64,000 bases of DNA from Telmatospirillum sp. J64-1 (GCF_006980715.1 NZ_SBHN01000002.1:124001-188000); one strand, 5' to 3'. Numbered from the stretch's first letter, positions 1 to 8,930 are shown. A program made the numbers and translations. The notes: generated by a model from the letters alone, not told the origin.

Positions 1-301
1 TGACGCCATCGACCAGCCGCCCGATCTCCTTGCCGAACAGCTTCTCGATGTCTTCCAGCGTCGCCGGCGTGTCCTCGATCGTATCATGCAGCAGGGCAGT
101 GATGATCGAGGCCGCATCGAGGCGATAGCCGGTCAGAATGCCGGCCACTTCGATGGGATGGGAAAAGTAGGGGTCGCCCGAAGCCCGCAATTGCGACCCG
201 TGCATCTTCATGGCGAAGACATAGGCACGGTTGATCGCGCTCTCGTCGGCTGACGAGTCGTAGGTTTTGACGCGTTCAACGAGTTCGAACTGGCGCATCA
301 T
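1..301 (-). CDS. RelA/SpoT-family (Rsh) ppGpp synthetase/hydrolase, N-terminal part
   Basis: Only the first 100 codons lie in the window; the gene runs off the left edge. The peptide begins MMRQFELVERVKTY and enters the HD hydrolase domain of the Rsh family: YFSHPIEVAGIL with His about 48, and LLHDTIEDT with the HD pair at about 72-73. This is the metal-binding site that breaks down ppGpp. The family controls the stringent response in the cytoplasm. Alphaproteobacteria usually carry one bifunctional Rsh, so spoT/rsh is more likely than a pure synthetase, but the synthetase and TGS/ACT parts are not visible. Two ATGs are adjacent (301 and 298). It lies downstream of rpoZ on the same strand, the familiar rpoZ-spoT arrangement. 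Confidence 0.9.
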   Translation of the reverse strand, partial: MMRQFELVERVKTYDSSADESAINRAYVFAMKMHGSQLRASGDPYFSHPIEVAGILTGYRLDAASIITALLHDTIEDTPATLEDIEKLFGKEIGRLVDGV

Positions 302-447
302 GGGCGGACGGGCCTGGAGATATGGCTCGCAAATGCGATGACCTGCCGCCGTTGCGTGCCTAACGGCGCAAGACTATGACGATATGACATGAGGAACAGG
401 GGACAGCCGGAACCTGACGAATCTTCCATGCTGCCCCCTATCAAAAT

Positions 448-861
448 TCAGTCCTCGACGGAATCGCCCAGGTCGTCCATGCCGAAGGCGTCGCCGTCGA
501 ACGACGTGCCGTCTTCGTTGACCGAAAGCACATCTTCGGCCAGTTCTTCGTCAATGGCCGCTTCGCTCTGGTCGAGCGCCATGTCGCGCTCGGCGGCGAA
601 GGCTTCCATTTCGTCCTCTTCGGGCTCGTCCACTTCGACATGGCGCTGCAGGCCCGAAATCACCGCATTGCGCAGGTGATCCAGATCGACCGTTTCCTCG
701 GCGATTTCACGCAGAGCGACGACCGGGTTCTTGTCGTTGTCACGATCGACGGTCAGAGGACCGCCCGACGAAATCTCGCGAGCGCGCTGGCCGGCAAGGA
801 GCACCAGCTCAAAGCGATTAGGAACCTTCTGGACGCAATCTTCGACCGTTACGCGAGCCAT
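448..861 (-). CDS. rpoZ: RNA polymerase omega subunit
   Basis: Omega binds the C-terminal end of beta-prime and helps RNA polymerase assemble. The first 75 residues match the family: [20 protein letters not shown], then RAREISSG and the [11 protein letters not shown] helix. At 137 residues it is clearly longer than the roughly 91 residues of the E. coli protein. The extra 60 or so residues form a very acidic tail rich in Asp and Glu, a style common in alphaproteobacterial omegas. The ATG at 861 is preceded by GGAG about ten bases upstream. It is followed by the Rsh gene on the same strand, fitting the functional link between omega and ppGpp binding. A candidate promoter sits at 901-929. Confidence 0.95.
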   Translation of the reverse strand: MARVTVEDCVQKVPNRFELVLLAGQRAREISSGGPLTVDRDNDKNPVVALREIAEETVDLDHLRNAVISGLQRHVEVDEPEEDEMEAFAAERDMALDQSEAAIDEELAEDVLSVNEDGTSFDGDAFGMDDLGDSVED

Positions 862-900
862 GGAACAGCTTCTCCAAATCTCATGGACAATTAATTAGGA

Positions 901-929
901 TATATATTTGGGCAGAGCGGCGAAAGCAA
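901..929 (-). promoter_or_regulatory. candidate promoter of rpoZ
   Basis: On the minus strand TTGCTT (929-924) and TATATA (906-901) are separated by exactly 17 bases, a good sigma-70 layout. The surrounding bases 885-909 are far more AT-rich than the rest of the region. Transcription would start near 894, about 30 bases before the rpoZ ATG. It lies just downstream of the folK stop, so rpoZ need not depend on folK transcription. Read by eye only. Confidence 0.5.
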
Positions 930-938
930 GAAAGAGAC

Positions 939-1439
939 TTATATCTCTTCCCCTTGAATCACCGGTTCTGCCGTCTGCCCTGGCGGCAGGGCCGCGATCA
1001 TCTCTCCGATGCCCTTCCCGGTCACGGGATGTACCCAATCCGGAGCCAGTTCGGCCAGGGGCAACAGAACGAAGGCGCGCTCGGCCAGGCGAGGATGCGG
1101 CACCTCCAGCCCTTCCGTGATCCGTTCCCGCCCATAGGCCAGCAGGTCGAGGTCGACCACCCGGGCGGCGTTGCGCTCGCCGCGCACGCGCCCGAATTCC
1201 CGCTCAACGTCATGGAGAAGCGCCAGCAATTCCGCTGCCGTCATCCCGGTTTCCACCCTGGCGACGCCGTTCACGTACCAGGGCTGATCCGAGACCGGCA
1301 CCGGCGCCGTCTTCCACCAGCGGGAACAAGCCACCACCCGAGCCCCTCGCCGCTCGATCTCGGCCAAGGCCGCTTCCAGGGTCTCGCGGGGGGAGCCGTA
1401 GCGGCTGGGAAGGTTGGCACCCAGGCCGATGAGAATCAC
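939..1439 (-). CDS. folK: 6-hydroxymethyl-7,8-dihydropterin pyrophosphokinase
   Basis: HPPK transfers pyrophosphate from ATP to hydroxymethyl-dihydropterin in folate synthesis. I chose the GTG at 1439, giving MILIGLGANLPS, because AGGGGA lies seven bases upstream; a longer reading frame to 1505 has no better site and would add residues not typical of the family. The 166-residue product carries the expected features: GANL near the N-terminus, SRWWKTAPV with YVNGVARVET, the RNAARVVDLDLLAYG segment with metal-binding aspartates, and PHPRLAERAFVLLPL. No folB or folP partner lies beside it. It is transcribed toward rpoZ and diverges from the NYN-domain gene. Confidence 0.93.
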   Translation of the reverse strand: MILIGLGANLPSRYGSPRETLEAALAEIERRGARVVACSRWWKTAPVPVSDQPWYVNGVARVETGMTAAELLALLHDVEREFGRVRGERNAARVVDLDLLAYGRERITEGLEVPHPRLAERAFVLLPLAELAPDWVHPVTGKGIGEMIAALPPGQTAEPVIQGEEI

Positions 1440-1491
1440 GTTTTCATCCCCTTTTATTACCGTGCTATGTCCTGGGGAAACCCTTGCGGCG

Positions 1492-1536
1492 CTTACCCGT
1501 GCCACTTACCTTAGTCATGTTATGTGAGGACTTACC
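1492..1536. repeat. three phased CTTACC hexamers in a divergent intergenic region
   Basis: CTTACC occurs at 1492-1497, 1505-1510 and 1531-1536, so the starts are 13 and 26 bases apart. The last two copies extend to 11-base near-identical units, ACTTACCTTAG (1504-1514) and ACTTACCATAG (1530-1540). They lie between the divergent starts of folK (1439) and the NYN gene (1629), where an activator or repressor site would be expected. Function is unknown and chance cannot be excluded. Confidence 0.4.
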
Positions 1537-1628
1537 ATAGCCTGATCCGGCCCGGCAGCGAAAATTCGGCACTGCTTCTCGGCCGTCTGCCATATGACTA
1601 CCTCAGATTCATTTGTGAGTAAAAAGCC

Positions 1629-2225
1629 ATGATATTTTATCCGCAAGAGCGGCTCGGCCTTTTTATAGACGGGTCGAACCTTTATGCCGCTGCCCGCGCC
1701 TTGGGCTTCGACATCGATTACAAACGACTTCTTGAACTGTTTGCGTCCAAGGGACATCTGGTTCGCGCTTTTTACTATACTGCTTTGGTTGAAGACCAGG
1801 AATACTCCCCCATCCGCCCGTTGGTCGACTGGCTGGACTACAACGGCTATACCATGGTCACCAAGCCGACCAAGGAATTCACCGACGCCACCGGCCGCCG
1901 CAAGATCAAGGGGAACATGGATATCGAACTGGCCATCGACGTGATGGAGATGGCCCAGCATCTGGATCACGTGGTGCTGTTCTCGGGCGATGGCGACTTC
2001 CGCCGGCTGGTCGATGCCGTGCAGCGCAAGGGGGTGCGGGTCACGGTGGTCTCGACCGTGCGGTCCCAGCCGCCCATGGTCGCCGACGAATTGCGCCGCC
2101 AAGCCGATAATTTTGTGGAATTGCTGGAACTGGAACCCGACATCGCGCGGGCGCCCATCCACCGTGAATCCCCCCAGCCGCGCGAGAATTATGCTCCGCG
2201 CGACGATGACGACCAACAAGCCTGA
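1629..2225 (+). CDS. NYN-domain (LabA/DUF88 family) putative nuclease or RNA-binding protein
   Basis: The 198-residue protein has the NYN/PIN-like fold signature: GLFIDGSNLY at about residues 10-19, with the first metal-binding Asp; a conserved KGNMDIELAIDVMEMA helix with an acidic residue near 98; and VLFSGDGDFRRLVD near 120, carrying further acidic residues. NYN proteins are predicted Mg-dependent RNases, and the LabA/DUF88 subgroup is widespread but poorly characterised. The last 35 residues are charged and low in complexity (Arg, Pro, Asp-rich). It starts at an ATG without a clear Shine-Dalgarno. It ends three bases before the uracil-DNA glycosylase ATG, so the two are probably co-transcribed. 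The exact substrate is not known. Confidence 0.8.
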   Translation: MIFYPQERLGLFIDGSNLYAAARALGFDIDYKRLLELFASKGHLVRAFYYTALVEDQEYSPIRPLVDWLDYNGYTMVTKPTKEFTDATGRRKIKGNMDIELAIDVMEMAQHLDHVVLFSGDGDFRRLVDAVQRKGVRVTVVSTVRSQPPMVADELRRQADNFVELLELEPDIARAPIHRESPQPRENYAPRDDDDQQA

Positions 2226-2228
2226 TCC

Positions 2229-2888
2229 ATGCACCTCCCCTCTTCCCAGGCCGCCGCCCCGTCCCTACCGGGGCGCGACTGTCCCCGCTGCCCCCGCCTC
2301 GTTGCCTTCCGCGAGGCCCAGCGCCAAGCCCATCCCGATTGGCACAACGCCCCCGTCTCCCCCTTCGGGCCGCTGTCCGCCCGCGTGCTGATCGTCGGCC
2401 TCGCGCCGGGATTGCGGGGGGCGAACTGCACTGGCCGGCCCTTCACCGGCGATTATGCCGGCGACCTTCTCTATGACACGCTGGTGGATTTCGGCTTCGC
2501 CGAGGGCCGGTACGAACGGCGGCCGGACGACGGCTTGCGCCTGACCGATTGCCGCATCACCAATGCCGTGCGCTGCGTACCGCCCGAAAACAAGCCGGTG
2601 GGCGCCGAGATCAAGTCCTGCCGCGACTTCCTGGTCGAGGAAATCGCGGCCATGCCCAATCTGGCCGCCATCCTGGCCCTGGGATCCATCTCCCACAATT
2701 CGGTGGTGGCAACGCTGAAGGGGCGGCAGGCGGATTTCCCCTTCGCCCACGGCGCCCGCCATGTCCTGCCGGGGGGATTGCTGCTGGCCGACAGCTACCA
2801 TTGCTCACGCTACAACACCAATACCGGCCGCCTGACGCCCGAGATGTTCCGCTCGGTCTTTGCCGCCTTGCGCCGCGAGCTTGGCTGA
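2229..2888 (+). CDS. uracil-DNA glycosylase, family 5 (UdgB-type)
   Basis: A base-excision repair enzyme that removes uracil and related deaminated bases from DNA. Family-5 hallmarks are visible: a CPRCPRL cysteine pair at about residues 19-22, GLAPGLRGANCTGRPFTGD near 58-76, two further cysteines in NAVRCVPPENKP and IKSCRDFL, and the C-terminal SYHCSRYNTNTGRLT. The four cysteines fit the [4Fe-4S] cluster of this family. Instead of the acidic residue of family 1, the active-site loop has Ala (GLAPG), as in UdgB. The position after the catalytic-region His is Cys, where relatives often have Pro. At 219 residues it has the normal size. It follows the NYN gene by 3 bp and precedes recQ by 52 bp, all on the plus strand. 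Confidence 0.88.
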   Translation: MHLPSSQAAAPSLPGRDCPRCPRLVAFREAQRQAHPDWHNAPVSPFGPLSARVLIVGLAPGLRGANCTGRPFTGDYAGDLLYDTLVDFGFAEGRYERRPDDGLRLTDCRITNAVRCVPPENKPVGAEIKSCRDFLVEEIAAMPNLAAILALGSISHNSVVATLKGRQADFPFAHGARHVLPGGLLLADSYHCSRYNTNTGRLTPEMFRSVFAALRRELG

Positions 2889-2940
2889 AGCGCGGTGTTT
2901 AGGCTTGTAGGAACGGGAACGGAGGGATAGCTTCCCGGCC

Positions 2941-4734
2941 ATGCCGGAACCGCTCCAAATCCTGCGCAGCGTCTTCGGCCACGACAAATTCCGTGGTCCG
3001 CAGGAAGAAATCGTCCATCATGTCGTCCAAGGCGGCGATGCCCTTGTCCTGATGCCCACCGGGGGCGGCAAGTCCCTGTGTTATCAGATTCCCGCCCTGT
3101 GCCGCGAGGGACTGGCCATCGTCGTCTCGCCCCTGATCGCCCTGATGCGCGACCAGGTCGAGACCCTGCGCCAGGCCGGGGTCAAGGCTGCCTTCCTCAA
3201 CTCGACCCTGTCCCTGCCGGAACAGCGCGAGATCGAACGCGCCATGTTCACCGGCGAGCTGGACATGGTCTATGTCGCCCCCGAACGCCTGAGCCAGCCG
3301 CGCTTCCTCGATCTGATGGAACGCTGCCGCCTGGGATTGTTCGCCATCGACGAGGCCCATTGCGTTTCGCAATGGGGGCACGATTTCCGCCCCGACTACC
3401 TGCAGCTCTCGATCCTGCACGAACGCTTCCCCGACGTGCCCCGGATCGCCCTGACCGCCACCGCCGACGGCCCGACGCGCAAGGACATCGTCCAGCGCCT
3501 GCAACTGGAAGAAGCCCGGCAATTCGTCTCCGGTTTCGACCGCCCCAATATCCGCTACACCATCGTGCCTAAGCGCAGCCCGCTGGAACAGCTGACCTCC
3601 TTCATCCGAAGCGGTTTCGCGGGCCAGTCGGGTATCGTCTACCGCATGAGCCGGGCCAAGGTGGAAGAGACGGCAGCCAAGCTGTGCGAACGCGGCTTCG
3701 AGGCCCTGCCCTATCATGCCGGGCTGGACCCGGCCATCCGCCAGCGCAACCAGGACCGCTTCCTCAACGAGGAAGGGCTGGTGATGGTGGCGACGGTGGC
3801 CTTCGGCATGGGCATCGACAAGCCCGACGTGCGCTTCGTCGCACATCTCGACGCCCCCCGCTCGCTGGAGGCCTATTACCAGGAAACCGGACGCGCCGGC
3901 CGCGACGGCCTGCCCGCCCATGCCTGGATGGCCTACGGCTTCGGCGATGTCGTCGCCATGCGCCAGATGCTGGCGGCCAATGACAGCGACCCGCAGCGTC
4001 GCCAGATCGAGCGGGCCAAGCTTGACGCGTTGCTACGCTATTGCGAAACCACCCAGTGCCGCCGCCAGATCCTGCTCTCCTATTTCGGCGAGGGGAAGGG
4101 CGAGCCTTGCGGCAATTGCGACACCTGCCTGAATCCGGCCCTGGAATGGGACGGCAGCCTTGCCGCGCAGAAGGCCCTGTCCTGCATCTACCGCACCGGG
4201 CAGCGCCACGGCATGGGGCATCTGATCGAGGTTCTGCTGGGCCTGGAAACCGAGAAGGTATGCCTGAACGGCCACGACAAGGTATCCACCTTCGGCATCG
4301 GCAAGGACCTGACCAGCAAGGAATGGCAGTCGGTCTTCCGCCAGATCCTCGCCCAGGGGCTGATGGGGGTGGACGAGCATGGCGGCTTCCATCTGGTCGA
4401 AGAGTCCCGCCCGGTCCTCAAGGGCGAACGCAAGGTCATGCTGCGCAAGGACCCCGAAGCCGCGCGCACCCGCAGGCCCAAGGGCGGAACGCCGGGCATG
4501 GTCTCGGCCGAGGACGAACCGCTATGGGAGGCGCTGCGCAAATGCCGCCGGGACCTGGCCCAGCGCCAGAAGGTGCCGCCCTATGTGATCTTCCACGATT
4601 CCACCCTGCTGGACATGGTCATCCATCGTCCAGCCGACCTGGACGAGATGGCCGCCCTGGACGGCATCGGTGCGTCCAAGCTGGAACGTTACGGCCAGGA
4701 TTTCCTGGACGTCCTGCTGAGCCACAGGAAATAA
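2941..4734 (+). CDS. recQ: ATP-dependent DNA helicase RecQ
   Basis: A 3'-5' DNA helicase of the RecF recombination pathway, used in fork repair and suppression of illegitimate recombination. The order is standard for the 597-residue product: helicase core with PTGGGKS at 39-45, DEAH at 137-140, the [11 protein letters not shown] aromatic loop, and motif [12 protein letters not shown]; then the RQC zinc site with [12 protein letters not shown] and CGNCDTC, a winged helix, and a C-terminal HRDC domain from about residue 520 ending [15 protein letters not shown]. No truncation is seen. It is the last gene of the NYN-UDG-recQ run and converges with the sulfite-oxidase-like gene, leaving only four bases between stops. 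Confidence 0.97.
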   Translation: MPEPLQILRSVFGHDKFRGPQEEIVHHVVQGGDALVLMPTGGGKSLCYQIPALCREGLAIVVSPLIALMRDQVETLRQAGVKAAFLNSTLSLPEQREIERAMFTGELDMVYVAPERLSQPRFLDLMERCRLGLFAIDEAHCVSQWGHDFRPDYLQLSILHERFPDVPRIALTATADGPTRKDIVQRLQLEEARQFVSGFDRPNIRYTIVPKRSPLEQLTSFIRSGFAGQSGIVYRMSRAKVEETAAKLCERGFEALPYHAGLDPAIRQRNQDRFLNEEGLVMVATVAFGMGIDKPDVRFVAHLDAPRSLEAYYQETGRAGRDGLPAHAWMAYGFGDVVAMRQMLAANDSDPQRRQIERAKLDALLRYCETTQCRRQILLSYFGEGKGEPCGNCDTCLNPALEWDGSLAAQKALSCIYRTGQRHGMGHLIEVLLGLETEKVCLNGHDKVSTFGIGKDLTSKEWQSVFRQILAQGLMGVDEHGGFHLVEESRPVLKGERKVMLRKDPEAARTRRPKGGTPGMVSAEDEPLWEALRKCRRDLAQRQKVPPYVIFHDSTLLDMVIHRPADLDEMAALDGIGASKLERYGQDFLDVLLSHRK

Positions 4735-4738
4735 GCGT

Positions 4739-5386
4739 TCAGTCCTGGTAGCGCTCTTCGTTCCAGGGATCACCCACGTCGTGATAGCCCAGCTTTTCCC
4801 AATAGCCGGGCTCGTCGCGTTCGGCAAAGGCGATGGCGCGCAGCCATTTCGCGCTTTTCCAGAAATAGAGGCTGGGCACCACCAGACGGGCCGGGCCGCC
4901 ATGCTCGCGGCTCAGGGGCTTGCCCTCCCAGGAATGGGCGATCAGGGCGTCTTCGGCCGCGAAATTCTCGAAGGGCAGATTGGTGGTGTAGCCGTCGAAG
5001 GACTTCAGCAGGACGAAGCGCGTCTCGGGTCTGGGCTTCACGAGGTCGATCAGGTGCCGCGTCGCCACGCCGGTCCAACGATTGTCGAAGCGGGACCATG
5101 ATGTCACGCAATGGATGTCGGAAACGCTTTCGGCCTGCGGCTGGGACATGAAGGCCGCCCAATCCCAGCGCAAGGGCGCTTCCACCAAACCTCCGACCGT
5201 CAGGCTCCAGTCATCGGGCGCGATCTCGGGATGGATGCCCAGGTCGAGGACCGGCCAGTCCTTCACCAGGCGCTGGCCGGGCGGAAGGCGCTCGCGGGAA
5301 GGATCGGCCTTGCGTCCCGTCAGCAGCCGCCCTTCGGCGGCCCATTGCTGCTTGCTGCGGATCAGCTTTTCCCGCTTCTCGTCCAT
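4739..5386 (-). CDS. sulfite-oxidase-like molybdopterin oxidoreductase (cytoplasmic)
   Basis: The 215-residue protein has the molybdopterin-binding fold of the sulfite oxidase/YedY superfamily. The cysteine in SDIHCVTSWSRFDN would ligate molybdenum. Further family segments are TGVATRHLIDLV, SFDGYTTNLPFE and GGPARLVVPSLYFWKSAKW. I start at the ATG at 5386 because GAGGG precedes it. There is no Tat signal and no dimerisation domain, so it is a minimal cytosolic form and not a periplasmic MsrP or a full sulfite oxidase. No MsrQ-like membrane partner lies nearby. Its substrate is unknown. It follows smpB by 17 bases on the same strand. Confidence 0.8.
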   Translation of the reverse strand: MDEKREKLIRSKQQWAAEGRLLTGRKADPSRERLPPGQRLVKDWPVLDLGIHPEIAPDDWSLTVGGLVEAPLRWDWAAFMSQPQAESVSDIHCVTSWSRFDNRWTGVATRHLIDLVKPRPETRFVLLKSFDGYTTNLPFENFAAEDALIAHSWEGKPLSREHGGPARLVVPSLYFWKSAKWLRAIAFAERDEPGYWEKLGYHDVGDPWNEERYQD

Positions 5387-5403
5387 GCGCCCTCGCGTGA
5401 GTG

Positions 5404-5877
5404 TCAGCCCTTGTCCCGCATCAGGCGTGCCTTGTCGCGGTTCCATTCCCGCTCCTTGACTGCCGCCCGCTTGTCATAGGCCTTCTTGCCCTTGGCGACA
5501 CCCAACTGCACCTTGGCGATGCCGCGCTCGTTGAAGAAGATGCTCAAGGGGATCAGCGTCATGCCTTCCTTGCTCATCGCCCCCAACAATTTGCGCAACT
5601 CACGCCTATGGACCAACAGCTTGCGCGGCCTGCGGGTTTCATGGCCGAAGGCCGCGTTTGACTGATATTCCGGGATATAGGCGTTGAACAGGTACAATTC
5701 GCCGTCCTGCTGCCCCGCATAGGATTCGGTGATGTTCGCCCGCCCCGTGCGCAACGACTTGACCTCGGTGCCGACCAGCATGATGCCGGCGTCGACGGTG
5801 TAATCGATGCTGTAGTCGTGACGCGCTTTGCGGTTCTGGGCGGCGATGGTGCCGGCTATAAGGGTGCTCTTCGCCAT
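5404..5877 (-). CDS. smpB: SsrA-binding protein SmpB
   Basis: SmpB binds tmRNA and delivers it to stalled ribosomes in trans-translation. The 157-residue product has the OB-fold with [32 protein letters not shown], the YIPEYQSNA strand and [10 protein letters not shown]. It ends in the basic tail with [17 protein letters not shown] that reaches into the decoding centre. Length and ends fit the family exactly. It lies between dapA (upstream, 7-base gap) and the oxidoreductase. The dapA-smpB pair is common in alphaproteobacteria. The tmRNA gene itself is not in the window. Confidence 0.97.
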   Translation of the reverse strand: MAKSTLIAGTIAAQNRKARHDYSIDYTVDAGIMLVGTEVKSLRTGRANITESYAGQQDGELYLFNAYIPEYQSNAAFGHETRRPRKLLVHRRELRKLLGAMSKEGMTLIPLSIFFNERGIAKVQLGVAKGKKAYDKRAAVKEREWNRDKARLMRDKG

Positions 5878-5884
5878 GGTCCCG

Positions 5885-6757
5885 TCAGATCAGTCCGACG
5901 CTGCGCATGGCCGCCTCGACGCGCCGCTTGCTGGCATCGGCGATCTCGACCATGGGAAGACGCATCTCGCTGCTGCACTTGCCCAGCAATTCGGCTGCAT
6001 ATTTCACCGGGCCCGGGCTGGTCTCGCAGAACATGGCGTCATGCAGCGGCAGCAGGCGGTCGCGGATCTCGTTGACCGTGGCGAAGTCGCCCTTGGCCCA
6101 GGCGGCATGCAGATCGGCGCAGAGGCGCGGCGCGACATTGGCCGTCACCGAGATGCAGCCATGGCCGCCCTGCGCCATGAAGGCGGTGATAGTGGCGTCC
6201 TCGCCCGACAATTGGCAGAAATCCGGCCCCAGGGCGATGCGGGTGCGCAGCGGGCGGACCAGGTCGGCCGTCGCGTCCTTCACCCCGACGATATTAGGCA
6301 GCTTCGCCAAACGCGCCATCGTCTCCACCGTCATGTCTACGACAGACCGACCCGGAATGTTGTAAATGATGAGAGGAAGATCAACGGCGTCGTGGATGGC
6401 TTTGAAGTGCTGGTACAGCCCTTCCTGGGTCGGCTTGTTGTAATAGGGCGTGACGATCAGCGCCGCATCGGCCCCCACTTCCTTCGCGTGGCGGGTCATG
6501 TAGATGGCTTCATCGGTCGAGTTCGACCCCGTGCCGGCGATCACCGGCACCCGCCCCTTCGCCACTTCGACGCACAACTCGACCACGCGGTTGTGCTCGT
6601 CATGGCTCAGCGTGGGGGACTCGCCCGTGGTGCCGCAGGGGACGACACCACTACTGCCCTCGACGATCTGCCATTCAACGAAATCCTGGAAGGCTTTCTC
6701 ATCGACACGGCCGTCGCGGAAGGGCGTAATAAGCGCGGGAATCGAACCCTTGAACAT
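5885..6757 (-). CDS. dapA: 4-hydroxy-tetrahydrodipicolinate synthase
   Basis: Condenses pyruvate with aspartate semialdehyde at the entry to lysine and diaminopimelate synthesis. I start at the ATG at 6757 ([13 protein letters not shown]) because GGAG lies about six bases upstream; an ATG eight codons earlier has no such site. Family motifs are [15 protein letters not shown], the [14 protein letters not shown] loop, [13 protein letters not shown] with the catalytic tyrosine, and [10 protein letters not shown] with the Schiff-base lysine. The 290-residue length is normal. It is the first gene of dapA-smpB and diverges from the lytic transglycosylase. Both touch peptidoglycan, since DAP is a cell-wall building block. 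Confidence 0.97.
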   Translation of the reverse strand: MFKGSIPALITPFRDGRVDEKAFQDFVEWQIVEGSSGVVPCGTTGESPTLSHDEHNRVVELCVEVAKGRVPVIAGTGSNSTDEAIYMTRHAKEVGADAALIVTPYYNKPTQEGLYQHFKAIHDAVDLPLIIYNIPGRSVVDMTVETMARLAKLPNIVGVKDATADLVRPLRTRIALGPDFCQLSGEDATITAFMAQGGHGCISVTANVAPRLCADLHAAWAKGDFATVNEIRDRLLPLHDAMFCETSPGPVKYAAELLGKCSSEMRLPMVEIADASKRRVEAAMRSVGLI

Positions 6758-6968
6758 GCCAAACTCCGAAATACGCAGCATGAAAAGATTGCGACCATAG
6801 CCGGGAAGAGACGCCTGGGCAAGCGGGCCATCTCATGCCGCCGCACTTGCTGCGCAGCCCCCCTTCGAGGTATCTTCGAAGGCAGACTACCCGCCATTAG
6901 GCGGAACCGACTTTTTCCACCAATTTCTGTCCGCTCCAGCGGGCGACACAGCTCATGAGGCCTTTGCC

Positions 6969-8924
6969 GTGAGAACCACTGCCGCCGCTTTCATCGTGGC
7001 CGCCGCTCTCTTCGCCGTGCCTGCCGCCAGCCATGCCGCCCTGCTGTCGCCCGAGGACGGCAAGCTCTATGCCCAGGCCTTGTCCCTGGCCCAGGAAGGG
7101 AAGTTCGACGAGGCCAACAAGGTCGCCGCCCAGGCCAAGGACAAGCTGCTGGCCAAGGTCGTGCGCTGGCAGGAACTGATCCGCCCCCGCTCGGGCGCCA
7201 CCTTCGCCGACATCACCGCCTTCATCGACGCCAATCCCGACTGGCCGCAGATGGGGACGATGCAGCGCCGCGCGGAAGAGGCGATCACCGTGGCAACGCC
7301 GGATTCACAGATCCTCGCCTGGTTCGCCGACCGCAAGCCCCTGACCGTGGACGGACGCATGGCCCTGGCCAAGGCCTATCTGAATTCCGGACAGAAGGAG
7401 AAAGCCGTCGAGGTCGCCCGCGACGCCTGGATCAACGGCACCTTCGGTGTCCTCCAGGAACGCAACTTCGCCTCCACCTTCGGCAATCTGCTGACCCATG
7501 ACGACCATTGGGCGCGGCTGGACCGGCTGCTGTGGGACCGCGACATCGACGCGGCAAAGCGCATGGTTCCGCGCGTCAATGCCTCCTATAAGAAACTGGC
7601 CGAAGCCCGTTTCGGCCTGATCGCCATGGCCGGAAACGTCAACGGCCTGATCGCTCAGGTGCCGAAGGAGCTGCAGAACGATCCCGGCCTAGTCTACGAG
7701 CGCCTGCGCTGGCGCCGCCAGAAGGACCTGACGGACACCGCCATCGAATTGCTGTCCCATCCGTCGCGCAATCAGGTCCGGCCGGACCGCTGGTGGACCG
7801 AGCGGGCAATCCTGGCCCGCCGCTCGCTGCGGGAAGGCAATATCTCGGTTGCCTACAACATCGCCAAGGATCACGGCCAGACCGAAGGCGTCGGTTTCGC
7901 CGATGCGGAATGGCTGTCGGGCTGGATCGCCCTGCGCTTCCTGCAGGAGCCCGAAAAGGCCTTCGACCATTTCAAGCGCCTGTATGAAGGGGTCAGCTTC
8001 CCCGTCAGCCGCGCCCGCGGGGCCTACTGGACCGGCCGCGCCGCCGAAGCCATGGGCAAGAAGGAACAGGCGGCCGAGTGGTATTCCCGCGCCGCCGAGC
8101 ATATCACCACCTATTACGGGCAACTTGCCGCCGGGCGGCTGGGCAAGGACCGGCAATGGGTCCTGCCCGCCGATCCCCTGCCCTCGGCCGAGGATATCGA
8201 GGCCTTCGACAAGAACGAGCTGACCCGCGTCGCGCGCATGCTGGGCGAAGTCGGCATGGTCGATGCCGTGCAGCCCTTCCTGACGCGCCTGAACGACAGC
8301 ATGACCACGCCGGGACAGCGCGCCCTGGTAACCTCGCTGGCGAACAGCCTGAACCGCCCCGACTGGGCGGTGAACCTCGCCAAGCGTTCCGACCGCGACG
8401 GCATTCCGCTGATCGGTTCCGCCTTCCCCATTCCCCCGCTGAAGACCGTGGACAAGCCGGAACGGGCCCTGGTGCTCGGCCTCATCCGGCAGGAAAGCGG
8501 CTTCCATCACGGCGCCGTCAGCTCGGCCGGGGCCATGGGGCTGATGCAGGTCCTGCCTTCGACGGCCCGCCAGGTCGCGAAATCGCTGGGCATCGACTTC
8601 AATCCCAGCCACCTGACCGGCGATCCGGACCTTAACGTGCAAATCGGCAGCGCCTATCTCGAGAACCTGCTGCAGAGCTTCAACGGCTCCTACGTTCTTG
8701 CCCTGGCGGCCTACAATGCCGGTCCGTCGCGGGCGCGGGAATGGCTGCAGGAATATGGCGATCCCCGCAGTCCGGACGTCGACGCCGTTGACTGGGTCGA
8801 AAGTATCCCCTTCTATGAAACTCGGAATTATATCCAGCGCGTGCTGGAAAGCGTGCAAGTCTATCGTTCGCGACTTGGTGAAACCGGCTTCGTTCACTCG
8901 CTGGAAGGTGATTTGAAACGTTGA
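6969..8924 (+). CDS. slt: soluble lytic murein transglycosylase
   Basis: Cleaves the glycan strand of peptidoglycan in the periplasm to 1,6-anhydro products. It starts at a GTG with GAGG eight bases upstream. Residues 1-23 form a signal peptide (TTAAAFIVAAALFAVPAASHA). A long helical superhelix of about 450 residues precedes the C-terminal goose-lysozyme-like domain, with catalytic Glu at about 509 in IRQESGFHHGAVSSAGAMG, LMQVLPSTA, and LALAAYNAGPSRAREW. At 651 residues it matches Slt70-type enzymes. It diverges from dapA and is followed six bases later by a HAD gene on the same strand. Confidence 0.93.
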   Translation: MRTTAAAFIVAAALFAVPAASHAALLSPEDGKLYAQALSLAQEGKFDEANKVAAQAKDKLLAKVVRWQELIRPRSGATFADITAFIDANPDWPQMGTMQRRAEEAITVATPDSQILAWFADRKPLTVDGRMALAKAYLNSGQKEKAVEVARDAWINGTFGVLQERNFASTFGNLLTHDDHWARLDRLLWDRDIDAAKRMVPRVNASYKKLAEARFGLIAMAGNVNGLIAQVPKELQNDPGLVYERLRWRRQKDLTDTAIELLSHPSRNQVRPDRWWTERAILARRSLREGNISVAYNIAKDHGQTEGVGFADAEWLSGWIALRFLQEPEKAFDHFKRLYEGVSFPVSRARGAYWTGRAAEAMGKKEQAAEWYSRAAEHITTYYGQLAAGRLGKDRQWVLPADPLPSAEDIEAFDKNELTRVARMLGEVGMVDAVQPFLTRLNDSMTTPGQRALVTSLANSLNRPDWAVNLAKRSDRDGIPLIGSAFPIPPLKTVDKPERALVLGLIRQESGFHHGAVSSAGAMGLMQVLPSTARQVAKSLGIDFNPSHLTGDPDLNVQIGSAYLENLLQSFNGSYVLALAAYNAGPSRAREWLQEYGDPRSPDVDAVDWVESIPFYETRNYIQRVLESVQVYRSRLGETGFVHSLEGDLKR

Positions 8925-8930
8925 GGTTCC

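Noticed and set aside
389-679. 96-codon serine-rich plus-strand frame opposite rpoZ
   Set aside because: The serine runs are the reverse complement of the acidic tail of omega; no independent coding signs.
2899-3921. 340-codon minus-strand frame opposite recQ
   Set aside because: RecQ motifs fill the other strand; this frame is a GC-driven shadow.
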